Positions 49,066 through 58,227 are shown, counted from the stretch's first letter. The stretch: DNA of 64,000 nucleotides from Hymenobacter cavernae (GCF_014641455.1 NZ_BMHT01000002.1:124001-188000), one strand, 5' to 3'. Made by a program: numbers and translations. Notes: generated by a model not told the origin, from the sequence alone.

Positions 49066-49308
49066 TTAGCCGCCGCTTACGGGTGGAATCAGGGCAATTT
49101 CGTCGTGCTCGTGGAGTTGGTAATCGTCGGCGGCGTAGTCGCTGTTCACGGCCACGGCGAAGCTGGTCAGCTCGTTCAGGGCCGGATATTTCTCACGAAG
49201 TTGATCTATGAGACCAGCTACAGACTGCTCGGCGGAAGCTTCTAACTCCAGCTCCGGCTTACCGACGATTTCTTTTGTGATGCCGAAAAGGGCAATTTTT
49301 AGTTTCAT
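49066..49308 (-). CDS. moaD: Molybdopterin synthase sulfur carrier subunit MoaD
   Basis: 80 residues from MKLKIALFGITKEIVG; a longer in-frame upstream part overlaps the moaA promoter and is rejected. Ubiquitin-like fold ending in the thiocarboxylated Gly-Gly (LIPPVSGG). With moaE on the same strand. The E1 for it is not adjacent; the ThiF-like protein at 16.4 kb is a candidate that could serve both carriers. Confidence 0.93.
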   Translation of the reverse strand: MKLKIALFGITKEIVGKPELELEASAEQSVAGLIDQLREKYPALNELTSFAVAVNSDYAADDYQLHEHDEIALIPPVSGG

Positions 49309-49458
49309 TTGTTCTATAGCCAGTAACGTTTCGTATACGCCGGGCAGCTCGTAACTGCAAAGCACGCTAAACGTTTTTTGTTCAGAATTCGTCCTTACGG
49401 ATATTCCTCTCTTTGTGTGGTAGTTTAACGCTGCACGCCTCGCTTTTTGTTGCTCTTT

Positions 49459-50469
49459 ATGGCTCACGCTACTCCGTCCGTTTTATTCGACAACCACGGC
49501 CGCCCGCTCGAATACGTGCGCTTGGCCGTTACGGACCGCTGCAATTTGCGCTGCTTTTACTGCATGCCCGCCGAAGGCATCGAGTATCTGCCTAAAAATG
49601 AGCTACTAAGCTACGAGGAGATGGAGCGCACGGTGCGCATCCTGGCCGGCCTCGGTGTCCGCAAAGTGCGCCTGACCGGCGGCGAGCCTTTCGTGCGCCG
49701 CGACTTAGTGCCGTTTATCGGAAGGCTGAGCGAAATCCCCGGCATCGAAGATATCAGCCTGACTACCAACGGCGTGCTTACCACCCCGCACGTACCGGAG
49801 CTAGCTCGCATCGGCGTGAAAGCCGTGAACCTGAGCCTCGACACGCTCGACCGCAACCGCTTCCACCGCATCACGCGCCGCGACGAGCTGCCGCGGGTGT
49901 TGGACACGTTTTATGCCCTGTTGGCTGCTGGTATTCAGGTGAAGATCAACGCAGTAGTAATGGACGGGCAGAACACCCAGGACCTCGTGCCGCTAGCCGA
50001 ACTCACCCGTGAGCTGCCCGTCGATGTGCGCTTTATCGAGGAAATGCCCTTTAACGGCGGCAGCCACGCCGCCATCGGCATACCTTGGGACCACCGCCGT
50101 ATTCGGGAGCACCTCGCCGAACATTTCCCCGGCCTGATGCCTGTGGCTTCCAAGCCCGGCGCCACCGCTACTGACTACACCATCCCTGGCCACCTAGGTC
50201 GGGTGGGTATCATTGCGGCGTATTCGCGCACGTTCTGTGGAACCTGCAACCGCATTCGTCTCACGGCCGAAGGCGGCCTGAAAACCTGCCTCTACGACCA
50301 AGGCGTCCTCGACGTGCGCGCCCTGCTGCGTGGCGGCGCTTCCGATGTAGAGGTGCAAGAGGCGCTTGCCAATGCGTTCCGCTACCGCGCTGCCAATGGC
50401 TTCGAGGCGGAGCAAAAGCGCCCGCTGCACCAGCTCAGCTTCGAGTCGATGTCGACGATTGGAGGCTAG
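49459..50469 (+). CDS. moaA: GTP 3',8-cyclase MoaA
   Basis: Radical-SAM enzyme that cyclises GTP in the first step of molybdenum cofactor synthesis. 336 residues from MAHATPSVLFD. N-terminal cluster C28, C32, C35 (DRCNLRCFYCMPAEG), the SAM motif RLTGGEPFVRRDL, the second cluster CxxC...C near 260-277 (FCGTCNRIRLTAEGGLKTC) and the C-terminal Gly-Gly. Divergent from moaD over 150 bases that hold both promoters. Confidence 0.97.
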   Translation: MAHATPSVLFDNHGRPLEYVRLAVTDRCNLRCFYCMPAEGIEYLPKNELLSYEEMERTVRILAGLGVRKVRLTGGEPFVRRDLVPFIGRLSEIPGIEDISLTTNGVLTTPHVPELARIGVKAVNLSLDTLDRNRFHRITRRDELPRVLDTFYALLAAGIQVKINAVVMDGQNTQDLVPLAELTRELPVDVRFIEEMPFNGGSHAAIGIPWDHRRIREHLAEHFPGLMPVASKPGATATDYTIPGHLGRVGIIAAYSRTFCGTCNRIRLTAEGGLKTCLYDQGVLDVRALLRGGASDVEVQEALANAFRYRAANGFEAEQKRPLHQLSFESMSTIGG

Positions 50470-50495
50470 GTTGCCTGTTTACTTCTTTACCTGAT

Positions 50496-50599
50496 GTAGA
50501 GACGCAATATATTGCGTTTCATCGTTGAACGATTGGCATCTAGATCAACCTAGGTAAACAACATCAGCAACGACAAGACGCAAGATGTTGCGTCTCTAC
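50496..50599. repeat. REP/BIME-like element (AGACGCAA type)
   Basis: GTAG (50496), hairpin AGACGCAATATATTGCGTTT, ATCGTTGAACGAT, an ACCTAGGT motif, hairpin AGACGCAAGATGTTGCGTCT, CTAC (50596-50599). It sits between the convergent moaA and STN-protein genes, four bases from the latter's stop. The right half matches the half-element at 23.4 kb. Confidence 0.85.
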
Positions 50600-50603
50600 A
50601 ACC

Positions 50604-52343
50604 TTAAAACCGAACGCCGGCGCTGTAGCCAAACCAGCCGAGTACCCGCGTTCTGGCGGAGCCTTCATTCAGCCAGAGCTTACGGCCTTTCGTGAGGTTG
50701 GAGTAGATTTTCTGTTCGCCAGAGTCGTAGCGCTCCGTTACCAGCACGCTTACTGTGGGGCCGGCCACAATGCGCAGTCGGCTGCCCGCTTTGAAGGGCG
50801 CAAACCCTAGCATTATCCGCAGCTGATTGTGCAGGTTCAGCTCGTCCGTCCAGCCGCGCTGCTCTTCGTTTACGTGCATCGCCACTGCGTCCAAGGCTAG
50901 GCTCAGCCGCTTGCGCGACCACGCTTCGGTACCGAACCCGTAGCCAAGCGCCCAACGCCGCGGGCCGCTCCCAAAGTCATCGTAAGCGCCAGTGACGAAC
51001 GTGTAGAACGCCGACGAGCCACCTAGCTTCAGGGCGGCACTCACCGGCCACGTCTCCGAGTTCGTGATTTCCAGCCGATGGTAGCCGTGTCGCACGAGGT
51101 TGAAGGGCGCAATGCTGATGCCGTCCACCGAATCAGCAATGTTCACTACCCCAGCCAGTTGCACCCCATGCACCAAGCGCGCCACGTTGAACACGCCTGC
51201 TGCCTGCACCCCGCGCATTTCTCCTAAAGTGGCGTTGAAGACTCCCGCCGCTTGCCCGCCGCTCACTGAGTTCTTGGCTAGGTTTAGCACGCCGGCAGCC
51301 TGCCAGCCATTTGCTTCGCCACCTAGCACGTTCATCACCCCAGCTCCCTGAAAGCCTGTGAGTTGCTTCCCGACAACGTTGCCGACACCCGCTACCTGCG
51401 CTCCTTTCACGTCGTAGCGGTCTACGTTAAGCAGGCTAGCTGCCTCAAAGCCGTCGACCCCCGCCTGGTACCCCGCTAGTACATTGAGGGAAAGTTTGTT
51501 GACGGTACGACCGCTACTAAACCCGTTCGAGCCTAAAGGCCAGAAGAAGGATACCTGCACGGGCTTGGTGATAGTCGCGCGGTTTGCTTCCTCGGAATCG
51601 GCTTTTTCCTCGGGCGTGCTGGTGGGCTGCGCACTTGAGTCGGGAGCCGCCGGCTGATTAAGGACGGCGGTAGCTGGCGCCGTGGAGGCCGTTACGCCGT
51701 TGCTGTCTGACGAGCTAGGCTCTGTAGTGCCGCTTGCTCTTGGCGTGTTTGTACGTTTTGGTGAGTTGCTGCTCACCGTGCTTTTGCCGGCACTCGGCGC
51801 GGTCGTAGCGCTAGTTGGCTTACGCGGCGTGGGTTTGCTCGCCTCCTTACCGGGCACGGTTGCCGGTTTAACCAGTGTCGTTTGCGACGCAGGCTTGTTT
51901 GGTGCCGTCGGCTCGTCCGTCGCTGGCTTAGGTTCTGCGGTGCGTGTGGGTGCTGCCGTGCTGGCCGTCGTACCAGCAGCCGAAGCGGTTATGGTGGTTG
52001 GCTTCGTAGGTGCCGGGTGCAGCACCACCTGGTTGCCCACCAACTGGTAGCCGACGTTGGTATCGCGCAGCAGGTTATCGAGCACGGTACGCAGCGGCTG
52101 ATTTTGCAAGCGCAACGTCACGGGTTGGCGCAAGTCCAGGGCGGTGTTGCTGTAGGAAAGATTGACCCCGTAGCGCTGGCGCAAGGTGCGCAACGCCGAT
52201 TCGAGCGGTACTTTTTGAAAATCTACCGACACGTTGCGCTCCAGCACAGGGCTAGGTTTTGTTTGCGCGATGAGGGGTTGCTGTATGCTTAAGCACAGCG
52301 CAGCCAGAACCAGGCATACGCAGTTTTGCGCAGTGTTTATCAT
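50604..52343 (-). CDS. STN-domain surface-repeat protein of a FecIR cassette
   Basis: 579 residues with a signal peptide (VLAALCLSIQQPLIAQ). An STN (secretin/TonB short N-terminal) domain at 37-110 (DFQKVPLESALRTLRQRYGV ... VTLRLQNQPLRTVLDNLL) is the part that normally contacts FecR. A long Ser/Thr/Pro/Ala linker follows (about 112-265), then repeats of the GWQAAGVLNLA / GVQAAGVFNVA type (about 290-430) like LA_2272 surface repeats, and a beta-rich, possibly barrel-like end. It has no TonB-dependent receptor plug or barrel. Last gene of the sigma cassette. Confidence 0.75.
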   Translation of the reverse strand: MINTAQNCVCLVLAALCLSIQQPLIAQTKPSPVLERNVSVDFQKVPLESALRTLRQRYGVNLSYSNTALDLRQPVTLRLQNQPLRTVLDNLLRDTNVGYQLVGNQVVLHPAPTKPTTITASAAGTTASTAAPTRTAEPKPATDEPTAPNKPASQTTLVKPATVPGKEASKPTPRKPTSATTAPSAGKSTVSSNSPKRTNTPRASGTTEPSSSDSNGVTASTAPATAVLNQPAAPDSSAQPTSTPEEKADSEEANRATITKPVQVSFFWPLGSNGFSSGRTVNKLSLNVLAGYQAGVDGFEAASLLNVDRYDVKGAQVAGVGNVVGKQLTGFQGAGVMNVLGGEANGWQAAGVLNLAKNSVSGGQAAGVFNATLGEMRGVQAAGVFNVARLVHGVQLAGVVNIADSVDGISIAPFNLVRHGYHRLEITNSETWPVSAALKLGGSSAFYTFVTGAYDDFGSGPRRWALGYGFGTEAWSRKRLSLALDAVAMHVNEEQRGWTDELNLHNQLRIMLGFAPFKAGSRLRIVAGPTVSVLVTERYDSGEQKIYSNLTKGRKLWLNEGSARTRVLGWFGYSAGVRF

Positions 52344-52373
52344 AACGAAAAGACTTAATAGAAGGGAGAAAGC

Positions 52374-53432
52374 CTAGCGGCAGCCCGCGCCATCGAGCAC
52401 GTAGCCGTCGGCAGATTGCGCCACGGTAAGACCCGCCGAAAGGCTGACGATGTGCAGCGCCTGCGGCAAGGTCATTTCCCGGAAAGAGCCCGTGAAGCGG
52501 CACTCGCCCAGCGCCGGCCGGGCTAGCTTGACGGGCGCACCGTAGTAGCGCGCCAAATCGTGCGCTACCTCGCTGAGTGATTGATTATCAAATACTAACT
52601 CCTGGCGCTGCCACGCTCGAAAGTTAGAATCGGTGATGGCGTGCTGCACGGCTACGAGCGGCGCTTTCTTGTAGATAACGCCCCGCCGTCCCGGCAGCAG
52701 CAGCGAATCGTTGGCGGTTGGCTTTGTGCGGGAGCTAGGTTGGAAGGAGACGCAACCCGTTACGACGGCGACTTCCACGGAGTCTTCGGCGGGGTAAGCG
52801 CGCACGTTGAAAGAGGTGCCGAGCACCCGAGTGCGGGTGTCGTTGGCAAATACCATGAAGGGCCGGACGTAGTCTTTCTTCACCTCAAAAAACGCCTCAC
52901 CTCGCAAATGCACCTCACGGACCGCTCCGTTGAAGTCGGCGCCGTAGGTGAGCGTGGAGTTGCGGTTGACCCACACGCGGCTGCCATCAGGCAAGGTGGC
53001 GAGCTGAATTTCGGGACCAGCTGCCACGGTAACTTCTTGATTACCTAGCTTCTTGGGCAGCCACGTCCGCACCATTCCCCACACGCCAACGAGCAAAGCC
53101 ACTGCCGCCGCAATACGCATGATTCCGGCCGGCGTCGACCACATCGGCACAACCCGCGCCGGACTAGCTTCGACTGGTTGCGGCGCCGGCGCTAGGCCGG
53201 CCGTAGCGCGGAAGCGTTGCCAAGCCGGCTCTACGTCGGCTTCCGTGAATACTTTGGCTGCGTTTCCGCCCCGCTCCCAGGTCCGTGTGGCGTCGGTGAG
53301 CAGCTGCAACCGGCTGGGCTCGGCGGCCAGCCATTGGTGCAACTGCTGCTGTTCCGACGCAGAAGCTTCGCCAGCCAAGTGCCTGGCTAGCAGCTCCCAC
53401 GGAACACCGGACTCGGGTAAAAAATCGGCCAT
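52374..53432 (-). CDS. FecR-family anti-sigma factor
   Basis: 352 residues from MADFLPESG; an upstream extension in frame runs into the repeat and is rejected. N-terminal cytoplasmic helical sigma-binding region (1-60), one transmembrane helix at about 104-124, then the periplasmic FecR domain (about 135-235: LPDGSRVWVNRNSTLTYGAD, LRGEAFFEVKKD, VLGTSFNVRAYPAEDSVEVA) and a C-terminal DUF4974-type domain (FDNQSLSEVAHDLARYYG) that resembles STN. It relays a signal to the ECF sigma encoded upstream. Confidence 0.92.
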   Translation of the reverse strand: MADFLPESGVPWELLARHLAGEASASEQQQLHQWLAAEPSRLQLLTDATRTWERGGNAAKVFTEADVEPAWQRFRATAGLAPAPQPVEASPARVVPMWSTPAGIMRIAAAVALLVGVWGMVRTWLPKKLGNQEVTVAAGPEIQLATLPDGSRVWVNRNSTLTYGADFNGAVREVHLRGEAFFEVKKDYVRPFMVFANDTRTRVLGTSFNVRAYPAEDSVEVAVVTGCVSFQPSSRTKPTANDSLLLPGRRGVIYKKAPLVAVQHAITDSNFRAWQRQELVFDNQSLSEVAHDLARYYGAPVKLARPALGECRFTGSFREMTLPQALHIVSLSAGLTVAQSADGYVLDGAGCR

Positions 53433-53451
53433 AGTGCGAGTAGCAGAGGTA

Positions 53452-53515
53452 GTAGCGCGGACTTTGCAGTCCGCACCTAGGTCGTTCATTGCACGGACTA
53501 CAGAGTCCGCGCTAC
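53452..53515. repeat. REP/BIME-like element (GCGGACT type) inside the FecIR operon
   Basis: GTAG (53452), hairpin GCGGACTTTGCAGTCCGC, ACCTAGGT in the centre, hairpin CACGGACTACAGAGTCCG, CTAC (53512-53515). Its arms match the element at the thiD end. It begins three bases after the stop of the GIN lipoprotein gene and precedes fecR. Confidence 0.8.
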
Positions 53516-53518
53516 AGC

Positions 53519-54241
53519 TTAGTTCTCAGGCACCACTTTCCCCGAACCAGAAATGCGGGAGCTTACCTTCGGATTGCCGCGGTAGTACACCGAACCGCTG
53601 CCGCTGAGGTCAACTTCCAGGTTGCGGGCAGCCGCTACGTAGGTTCGGCCCGAGCCGCTGATAGAGGCGTAAGTATCCTGGCTAGCAAGCTCATAGGCGT
53701 AGATCTTGCCCGAGCCGCTGATGGTAGTGTTATGGCTTTGCGCCACGCCGCTCAGGCGCACCTCACCCGAACCCGATACGTTCGTCCGCAGGCCATCGAC
53801 CTTCGCGAAGCTCATGATAATCTCGCCCGAGCCGGATACGTGGGTGCGGAAGCTGCTGGCCGTCCAGGGCCCGGCACTTCGGATTTTGCCGGAGCCGGCC
53901 ACTTCTACTTCGGAGAGCGAAGGCACCGTGATGTACACTTTCACCGGGTCGTGGCCTCTCACGTTGTAGTGCCCGTATTCGATTTCGAGTTTGTCGCCGG
54001 AAAGCTCTGTTTCCAGAACATCGAGGATGTTGCGCTGGGCTTCAATGCGCACCTCCTGCGTGGGGCCTTGCGTTAGCACGACGTCCGCATTAATCTTCAA
54101 CTCTACCTTGCTGAAGCTATTCAGGGTGCGTGTTTCCGTTTCCGTTGGCCCGACGCCGCGCACGTTGGGTGATACAAGATCGTTGTCGCAGGCCGAGAGG
54201 AACAACATGGGGAGCAGCATAGAGAGCAGTACTTTTTTCAT
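53519..54241 (-). CDS. Head-GIN-domain (DUF2807) lipoprotein, putative adhesin
   Basis: 240 residues. Lipoprotein signal with lipobox LFLSAC (Cys 18). The mature protein is a right-handed beta-helix of the GIN/DUF2807 type: repeated short turns such as VSGSGEI, ISGSGKI, ISGSGR and LSGSGSV, each about 20 residues apart, preceded by SFSKVELKINADVVLTQG. The family is called putative autotransporter adhesin, but function is not established. It lies between the sigma and anti-sigma genes on the same strand, an unusual insert in a FecIR pair. Confidence 0.88.
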   Translation of the reverse strand: MKKVLLSMLLPMLFLSACDNDLVSPNVRGVGPTETETRTLNSFSKVELKINADVVLTQGPTQEVRIEAQRNILDVLETELSGDKLEIEYGHYNVRGHDPVKVYITVPSLSEVEVAGSGKIRSAGPWTASSFRTHVSGSGEIIMSFAKVDGLRTNVSGSGEVRLSGVAQSHNTTISGSGKIYAYELASQDTYASISGSGRTYVAAARNLEVDLSGSGSVYYRGNPKVSSRISGSGKVVPEN

Positions 54242-54319
54242 TGCTTGGAAAGGCGGTTAGGTTAGAAAAGCTGGTTTTGATTCTAGGACCCAGAACCTAG
54301 CTTTTACCCCCACGCCGCC

Positions 54320-54919
54320 TTAAATAATATTTTCAACCATAATCACCACGCACATGCTCATGCCTGACAGAAAGCCACTTAGCCGCTCCCGCAGCAGGCG
54401 CAATGCCTTGCCCATCTGGTTCTCGACGGTTTTGGGGGCCACGTTCAGGGCTTCGGCAATCTGGCGGTAGCTCATGCCCTCTTCCCGGCTCATCACGAAC
54501 ACGGCCCGACACTGCGGCGGTAAGGCGTCCAACGCCCCCGCCACGGCCAGCTCGGTTTCCTCGCCATCAAGGTATTCGGCGGTGGCATTGCGGCTAGGTT
54601 CGGGTACGCGCGCATCATCCCAGGCCACCTGCCGCTTGTGCTTTTGCAGGTGGTGCAGGGCCGTATTCATGGCGGCGCGGTAGAGGTACGCTTTGTAGGT
54701 CGTGGTGATGACGAGCGTGCCGCGGTTGTTCCAGACCTTCAGGAAGAGGTCCTGCACCAAGTCTTCGGCAACGGCGCGGTCTTGCACTACCCGGTAGATA
54801 ACGTTGCCCAGCGGCTGGTAGAACGAGCGAAACAACAGCTCCATGAAGACTTCGCCATCAGCTTGTTGCAGCGTCGCCAGCCGGCTTTCCAGTATGTCAG
54901 CGTTATCCTCGGGCGGCAT
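54320..54919 (-). CDS. ECF sigma-70 factor (Bacteroidota FecI-like)
   Basis: 199 residues. Region 2 at about 25-95 (DRAVAEDLVQDLFLKVWNNR), region 4 at about 125-185 with the HTH MSYRQIAEALNVAPKTVENQ. It ends in a hydrophobic tail GFLSGMSMCVVIMVENII, longer than usual. First gene of the minus-strand cassette sigma, GIN lipoprotein, FecR, STN protein. A TACTTTTG box lies 48 bases upstream. Confidence 0.93.
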   Translation of the reverse strand: MPPEDNADILESRLATLQQADGEVFMELLFRSFYQPLGNVIYRVVQDRAVAEDLVQDLFLKVWNNRGTLVITTTYKAYLYRAAMNTALHHLQKHKRQVAWDDARVPEPSRNATAEYLDGEETELAVAGALDALPPQCRAVFVMSREEGMSYRQIAEALNVAPKTVENQMGKALRLLRERLSGFLSGMSMCVVIMVENII

Positions 54920-54967
54920 AGCTAGCCTTACTTTTGTGAGTGCATTAATCTGTTGATTAAGGCGTTA

Positions 54968-54975
54968 CAAAAGTA
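54968..54975 (-). promoter_or_regulatory. Sigma-gene -7 box
   Basis: TACTTTTG on the minus strand, an exact TAnnTTTG match, 48 bases upstream of the sigma ATG. No TTTG at the right -33 distance, so it may be a weak or activator-dependent promoter. Confidence 0.45.
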
Positions 54976-54985
54976 GACTACACAA

Positions 54986-55027
54986 CAAAGAGGGCTTATC
55001 ACATAAGCATGTGATAAGCCCTCTTTG
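54986..55027 (-). terminator. Terminator hairpin between SDR and sigma genes
   Basis: Perfect 19-base arms, CAAAGAGGGCTTATCACAT and its complement, with a four-base loop. On the minus strand it is followed by TTGTTGTG, so it is a plausible end for the SDR transcript just before the sigma promoter. Confidence 0.75.
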
Positions 55028-55043
55028 GTCACCAGCTTTAATG

Positions 55044-55078
55044 GAACGTCATGCTGAGCTTGTCGAAGTATGACGTTC
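55044..55078. repeat. Short inverted repeat, GAACGTCATGCTGAGC type
   Basis: GAACGTCAT and ATGACGTTC flank GCTGAGCTTGTCGAAGT. The internal words GCTGAGCTTGTCGAAG reappear inverted at about 62.29 kb. A member of the AACGTCAT family. Confidence 0.6.
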
Positions 55079-55094
55079 TGGTTTTATTCTTTGA

Positions 55095-55832
55095 CTACCA
55101 CGGGCTTATTCCCGTCTCCGGCGCATTATCATCACTGAAGAACTGGCTGGTTGGGCCGTCCGGACCTAGCATGGCAGCCTTCACCAGGCGAGCGGCCGCG
55201 TCGGATACGGTGCCGGGGCCGCTATGATGGTTGAAATCGGTGGCGGTGTAGCCAGGGTCTACGGCGTTAACTTTGAAGGGCGTATCCCGCAGCTCGTAGG
55301 CCAGCATAATGGTGTAGGCGTTCAAGGCCGCTTTAGAGGGCTGATAGGCAGCGCCTTTCACCGGGTAATACTTCCAGGAAGGATCGTTGTGCAGCGTAAG
55401 CGAACCTAGCCCTGACGTCACATTAACGATTCGCGGCTCGGGCGATTCCCGCAGCAGATCGATGAAAGCCTGCGTCACGGCAATCACGCCGAACACGTTT
55501 GTCTCGAACACCTCTTTGATCATACTGACGCTGCTGGTGAGAGGCGGTTGCGAGGGGTCGCCGAGAATGCCGGCATTGTTGATGAGCACGTCGAGCACCT
55601 TTGTTTTCTGACCTAGGGTCTCGCGCGCAGCGGCGACGGAGGCGCTATCGGCGACATCGATTTGGATGGGTTCTACCTGCGACAAACCTTCCGTTTGCAG
55701 TTGATCAACGGCTTGTTGGCCTCTTTGTAGGTCGCGGCTACCTAGGTACACGTAGTAGCCGTTTTGTAGAAGCTGCCGGGCTGCTTCGAAGCCAATGCTC
55801 TTGTTGGCCCCTGTAATGAGTGCTGTTTTCAT
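55095..55832 (-). CDS. SDR-family oxidoreductase
   Basis: 245 residues from MKTALITGANKSIGFEAARQ; 52 upstream codons in the same frame are non-conserved and overlap the AraC gene end. NAD(P) motif TGANKSIG, NNAG-type motif LINNAGILGDP, catalytic YQPSK with the preceding serine in NVTSG. Carbonyl-reductase-like SDR with unknown substrate. It lies 67 bases downstream of, and on the same strand as, an AraC regulator. Confidence 0.92.
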   Translation of the reverse strand: MKTALITGANKSIGFEAARQLLQNGYYVYLGSRDLQRGQQAVDQLQTEGLSQVEPIQIDVADSASVAAARETLGQKTKVLDVLINNAGILGDPSQPPLTSSVSMIKEVFETNVFGVIAVTQAFIDLLRESPEPRIVNVTSGLGSLTLHNDPSWKYYPVKGAAYQPSKAALNAYTIMLAYELRDTPFKVNAVDPGYTATDFNHHSGPGTVSDAAARLVKAAMLGPDGPTSQFFSDDNAPETGISPW

Positions 55833-55899
55833 GGTCGAGTAGATTAACAATACAAAACTACCGGACGCCCTTGGCGTGGCTGTTGCCCATTCTGCGGTA

Positions 55900-56790
55900 T
55901 CACTGGTACATTTTCCGGATGGAGGTGCGGTACTCGGCCGGCGCGACGCCGGTTTCCCGCTTGAAGAAGCGGTTGAAGTACGACGCATCCGAAAAACCTA
56001 GGTCGAAGGCAATTTCCTTCACCGACTGCTGGGTGTGAAACAGCAGGCGCCGGGCCTCCAGCACCAACCGCTCGTGAATGTGTTTGATGGCCGGTTTGCC
56101 GCTCTGAGCTTTCACCACTTCACTGAGGTGCCCCGCCGAAATATGGAGCCGCCCCGCGTACGCGCCCACCTCGTGCAGTTCGCGGTAATACTCCTCAATG
56201 TGCGCCTGATAGGTCTTCAGCAGCAGCTTATCATCTGAGGGCTCGGCGGCGGTAAACTGCTCGGTGTACAAGCGACTCAAGTACGTAAGCAGCACCGTGA
56301 GGTAGGCGCTGAGCATCTGGTGCTGCCATTCGCCAGGGCGGGTATACTCGGCTTGGATCTTCGCTAGCAGCTCCTCCACCACGGCCACATCCGCCGCCGA
56401 CAGCCGCAATTGGTGGCCGTTGTAGGGGTTTTGGATGAGCGGCAGTTCGCGCAAAGCGGCGTTTTGCTGCAAGGCCAAAAACTCGTCGGTAAACGTTAGG
56501 TGGGAACCCCAGGTGGGGCTAGGCTCCTCTTTGATAAGAATTTGGTGCGGGGTTGTGAAGTAGAAGATGTTGTCTTCGTGGTCGTAGGGCACCATGTCTA
56601 CCCAATGCCGGCCGCGGTTGTGCTTCAGAAACACCATCAAGTAATACGCCTTGCGGTGCGGCGTCAGCAGATTGGGCTCGTAGACCAAGCCGCCCTCTGA
56701 TTGGGCGATAGTAAACGACTTGTTCCCAACGGCTTCGTCTGGCTCAAAGGCATGAACGGGTATCTGCTGCGTGCTACTAAGCGTGTGCAT
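55900..56790 (-). CDS. AraC-family transcriptional regulator
   Basis: 296 residues. An N-terminal cupin-like sensing part (about 20-150) and C-terminal double helix-turn-helix (about 195-293), ending SVKEIAFDLGFSDASYFNRF and KRETGVAPAEYR, the classical second HTH of the family. It is upstream of and co-directional with the SDR at 55.1-55.8 kb, which it probably controls. Confidence 0.93.
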   Translation of the reverse strand: MHTLSSTQQIPVHAFEPDEAVGNKSFTIAQSEGGLVYEPNLLTPHRKAYYLMVFLKHNRGRHWVDMVPYDHEDNIFYFTTPHQILIKEEPSPTWGSHLTFTDEFLALQQNAALRELPLIQNPYNGHQLRLSAADVAVVEELLAKIQAEYTRPGEWQHQMLSAYLTVLLTYLSRLYTEQFTAAEPSDDKLLLKTYQAHIEEYYRELHEVGAYAGRLHISAGHLSEVVKAQSGKPAIKHIHERLVLEARRLLFHTQQSVKEIAFDLGFSDASYFNRFFKRETGVAPAEYRTSIRKMYQ

Positions 56791-57246
56791 GAAAGCTGTT
56801 TTGAGAAGTCACAGAAAGGCTGGTTTGCCTGAACAAATAGGGTCCTGCTAAGCCCCCTATCCGCATCTTAGCACAACAAAGACTGTTTTGTTCCTATGTT
56901 GTTCAACAAAACTACCGTGGCTGTTGCCGAAATCCCAGTAGTAGCTCTGCCAGGTAGCCTCGACAGCAATAAGAATCTACTACGCCCTGAATAGCGCCAC
57001 TAGCTGGTAGTAAAGGCCTGCGAGTGAAGCCGGTCAGTCGCGGAAAGACCGGAACAAGCGCCTGGTGGAGTTGACGCGGCGTGCGGTGGGTGTTTCAGCG
57101 TAAGAAGGCGGCCGGTTATTGTCGACAATCCCCTATTTTCATCCCCGAGCTGTGCCCTTGCTACCCCTGCTCCGGCAGGGTAGTTTGGGGGCAGCACATT
57201 GCGTCACGGCCCTTGGTCAATAGCCGCTATCCTCTCGTTACCTAGC
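56791..57246. other. Divergent intergenic region between two AraC genes
   Basis: 456 bases with no supported ORF. It holds a repeated CAACAAA/TTGTTC word pattern near 56873-56912, including GTTTTGTT (56884-56891) and AACAAAAC (56904-56911) as an inverted pair 12 bases apart, a candidate operator upstream of the minus-strand AraC gene. I see no exact TAnnTTTG box in either direction. Confidence 0.4.
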
Positions 57247-58227
57247 ATGACGTTTAGTTTCTTTGCGACGCCCGATTTTGACTTTATCACCCAGTTTGCG
57301 CAACACCTGCAGGTGCCGGCGCACAACGACCGATTTCTCCTGCCCGCGCACCTAGGTCAAGGCTACGTCCGCAAGCTGCTCTTTGGAGCCGACTTCAAGC
57401 TCATCATCCATCGCTACGAACTACACGAAGACCTCATTATCAGGCGCCAGGCATTCGAAGGGGGCAACGACCAGATTACCATCTTCTTTTACAACAACGA
57501 GCAGCCGCTGGACATTGCCTACACCAACCATCCGCAGGTCCGGTTTTCTCAGCGCGATGAGTCGGCTATTCAGCTCACGTCCAACGATTTGAGCTCAACC
57601 ATCTGCTTTCCCGCGCACCACGCCGTGCATTACCTGGTGGTAGCCATCAAAGCGCCCCGGTTGAAGGCGCTGCTGGCGGGTAGTGAGCCCCACGCGGTGC
57701 TGGATACCCTGACAGAAGCGGGCAGCTCCTTTCTGTTTTTCGAACGGATGACGGCCGAAGCCAAGCTGCTGCTCAAGCACATCACGGAGGTAAACCAGCA
57801 CGACAGCTTAAGCCATTTCTACACGCAGGTGAAGGTGCAGGAGCTGCTGTACCTGGTGTTTCGCCAGCTAGTGCTGCGCGACGCTGCCCCGTACCAGCCC
57901 ATCAATAGCGCCGACGCGGAACGGCTGCTGCAAGTACACAATCAGCTGCTCACCGACCTAAGTACGCCGCCCGTGCTACGGGAGCTAGCCCAGCAGGCAG
58001 CCATGAGCGAAACCAAGCTCAAGCAGCTCTTTAAGCAAACCTTCGGCAGTTCGGTGTACACCTACTACCAGCAGGCCCGCATGAAGGAGGCCGCCTTTCT
58101 GCTCAAGCAGGGGCAGCACTCCGTGGCTGAGGTAGGCTACGAGTTGGGCTTTTCCAACCTGAGCCATTTCAGCCGACTATTCGAAAAGCACTACGGCCTC
58201 AACCCCAAGCGTTACGCGCAGTCGTAG
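57247..58227 (+). CDS. AraC-family transcriptional regulator
   Basis: 326 residues from MTFSFFATPDFDFI; the in-frame upstream ATG at 57199 is less likely. The N-terminal 210 residues are a variable sensor part. The C-terminal HTH pair covers about 230-326: LRELAQQAAMSETKLKQLFK and VAEVGYELGFSNLSHFSRLF followed by EKHYGLNPKRYA. The convergent cupin gene ends six bases away. Effector unknown. Confidence 0.93.
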   Translation: MTFSFFATPDFDFITQFAQHLQVPAHNDRFLLPAHLGQGYVRKLLFGADFKLIIHRYELHEDLIIRRQAFEGGNDQITIFFYNNEQPLDIAYTNHPQVRFSQRDESAIQLTSNDLSSTICFPAHHAVHYLVVAIKAPRLKALLAGSEPHAVLDTLTEAGSSFLFFERMTAEAKLLLKHITEVNQHDSLSHFYTQVKVQELLYLVFRQLVLRDAAPYQPINSADAERLLQVHNQLLTDLSTPPVLRELAQQAAMSETKLKQLFKQTFGSSVYTYYQQARMKEAAFLLKQGQHSVAEVGYELGFSNLSHFSRLFEKHYGLNPKRYAQS

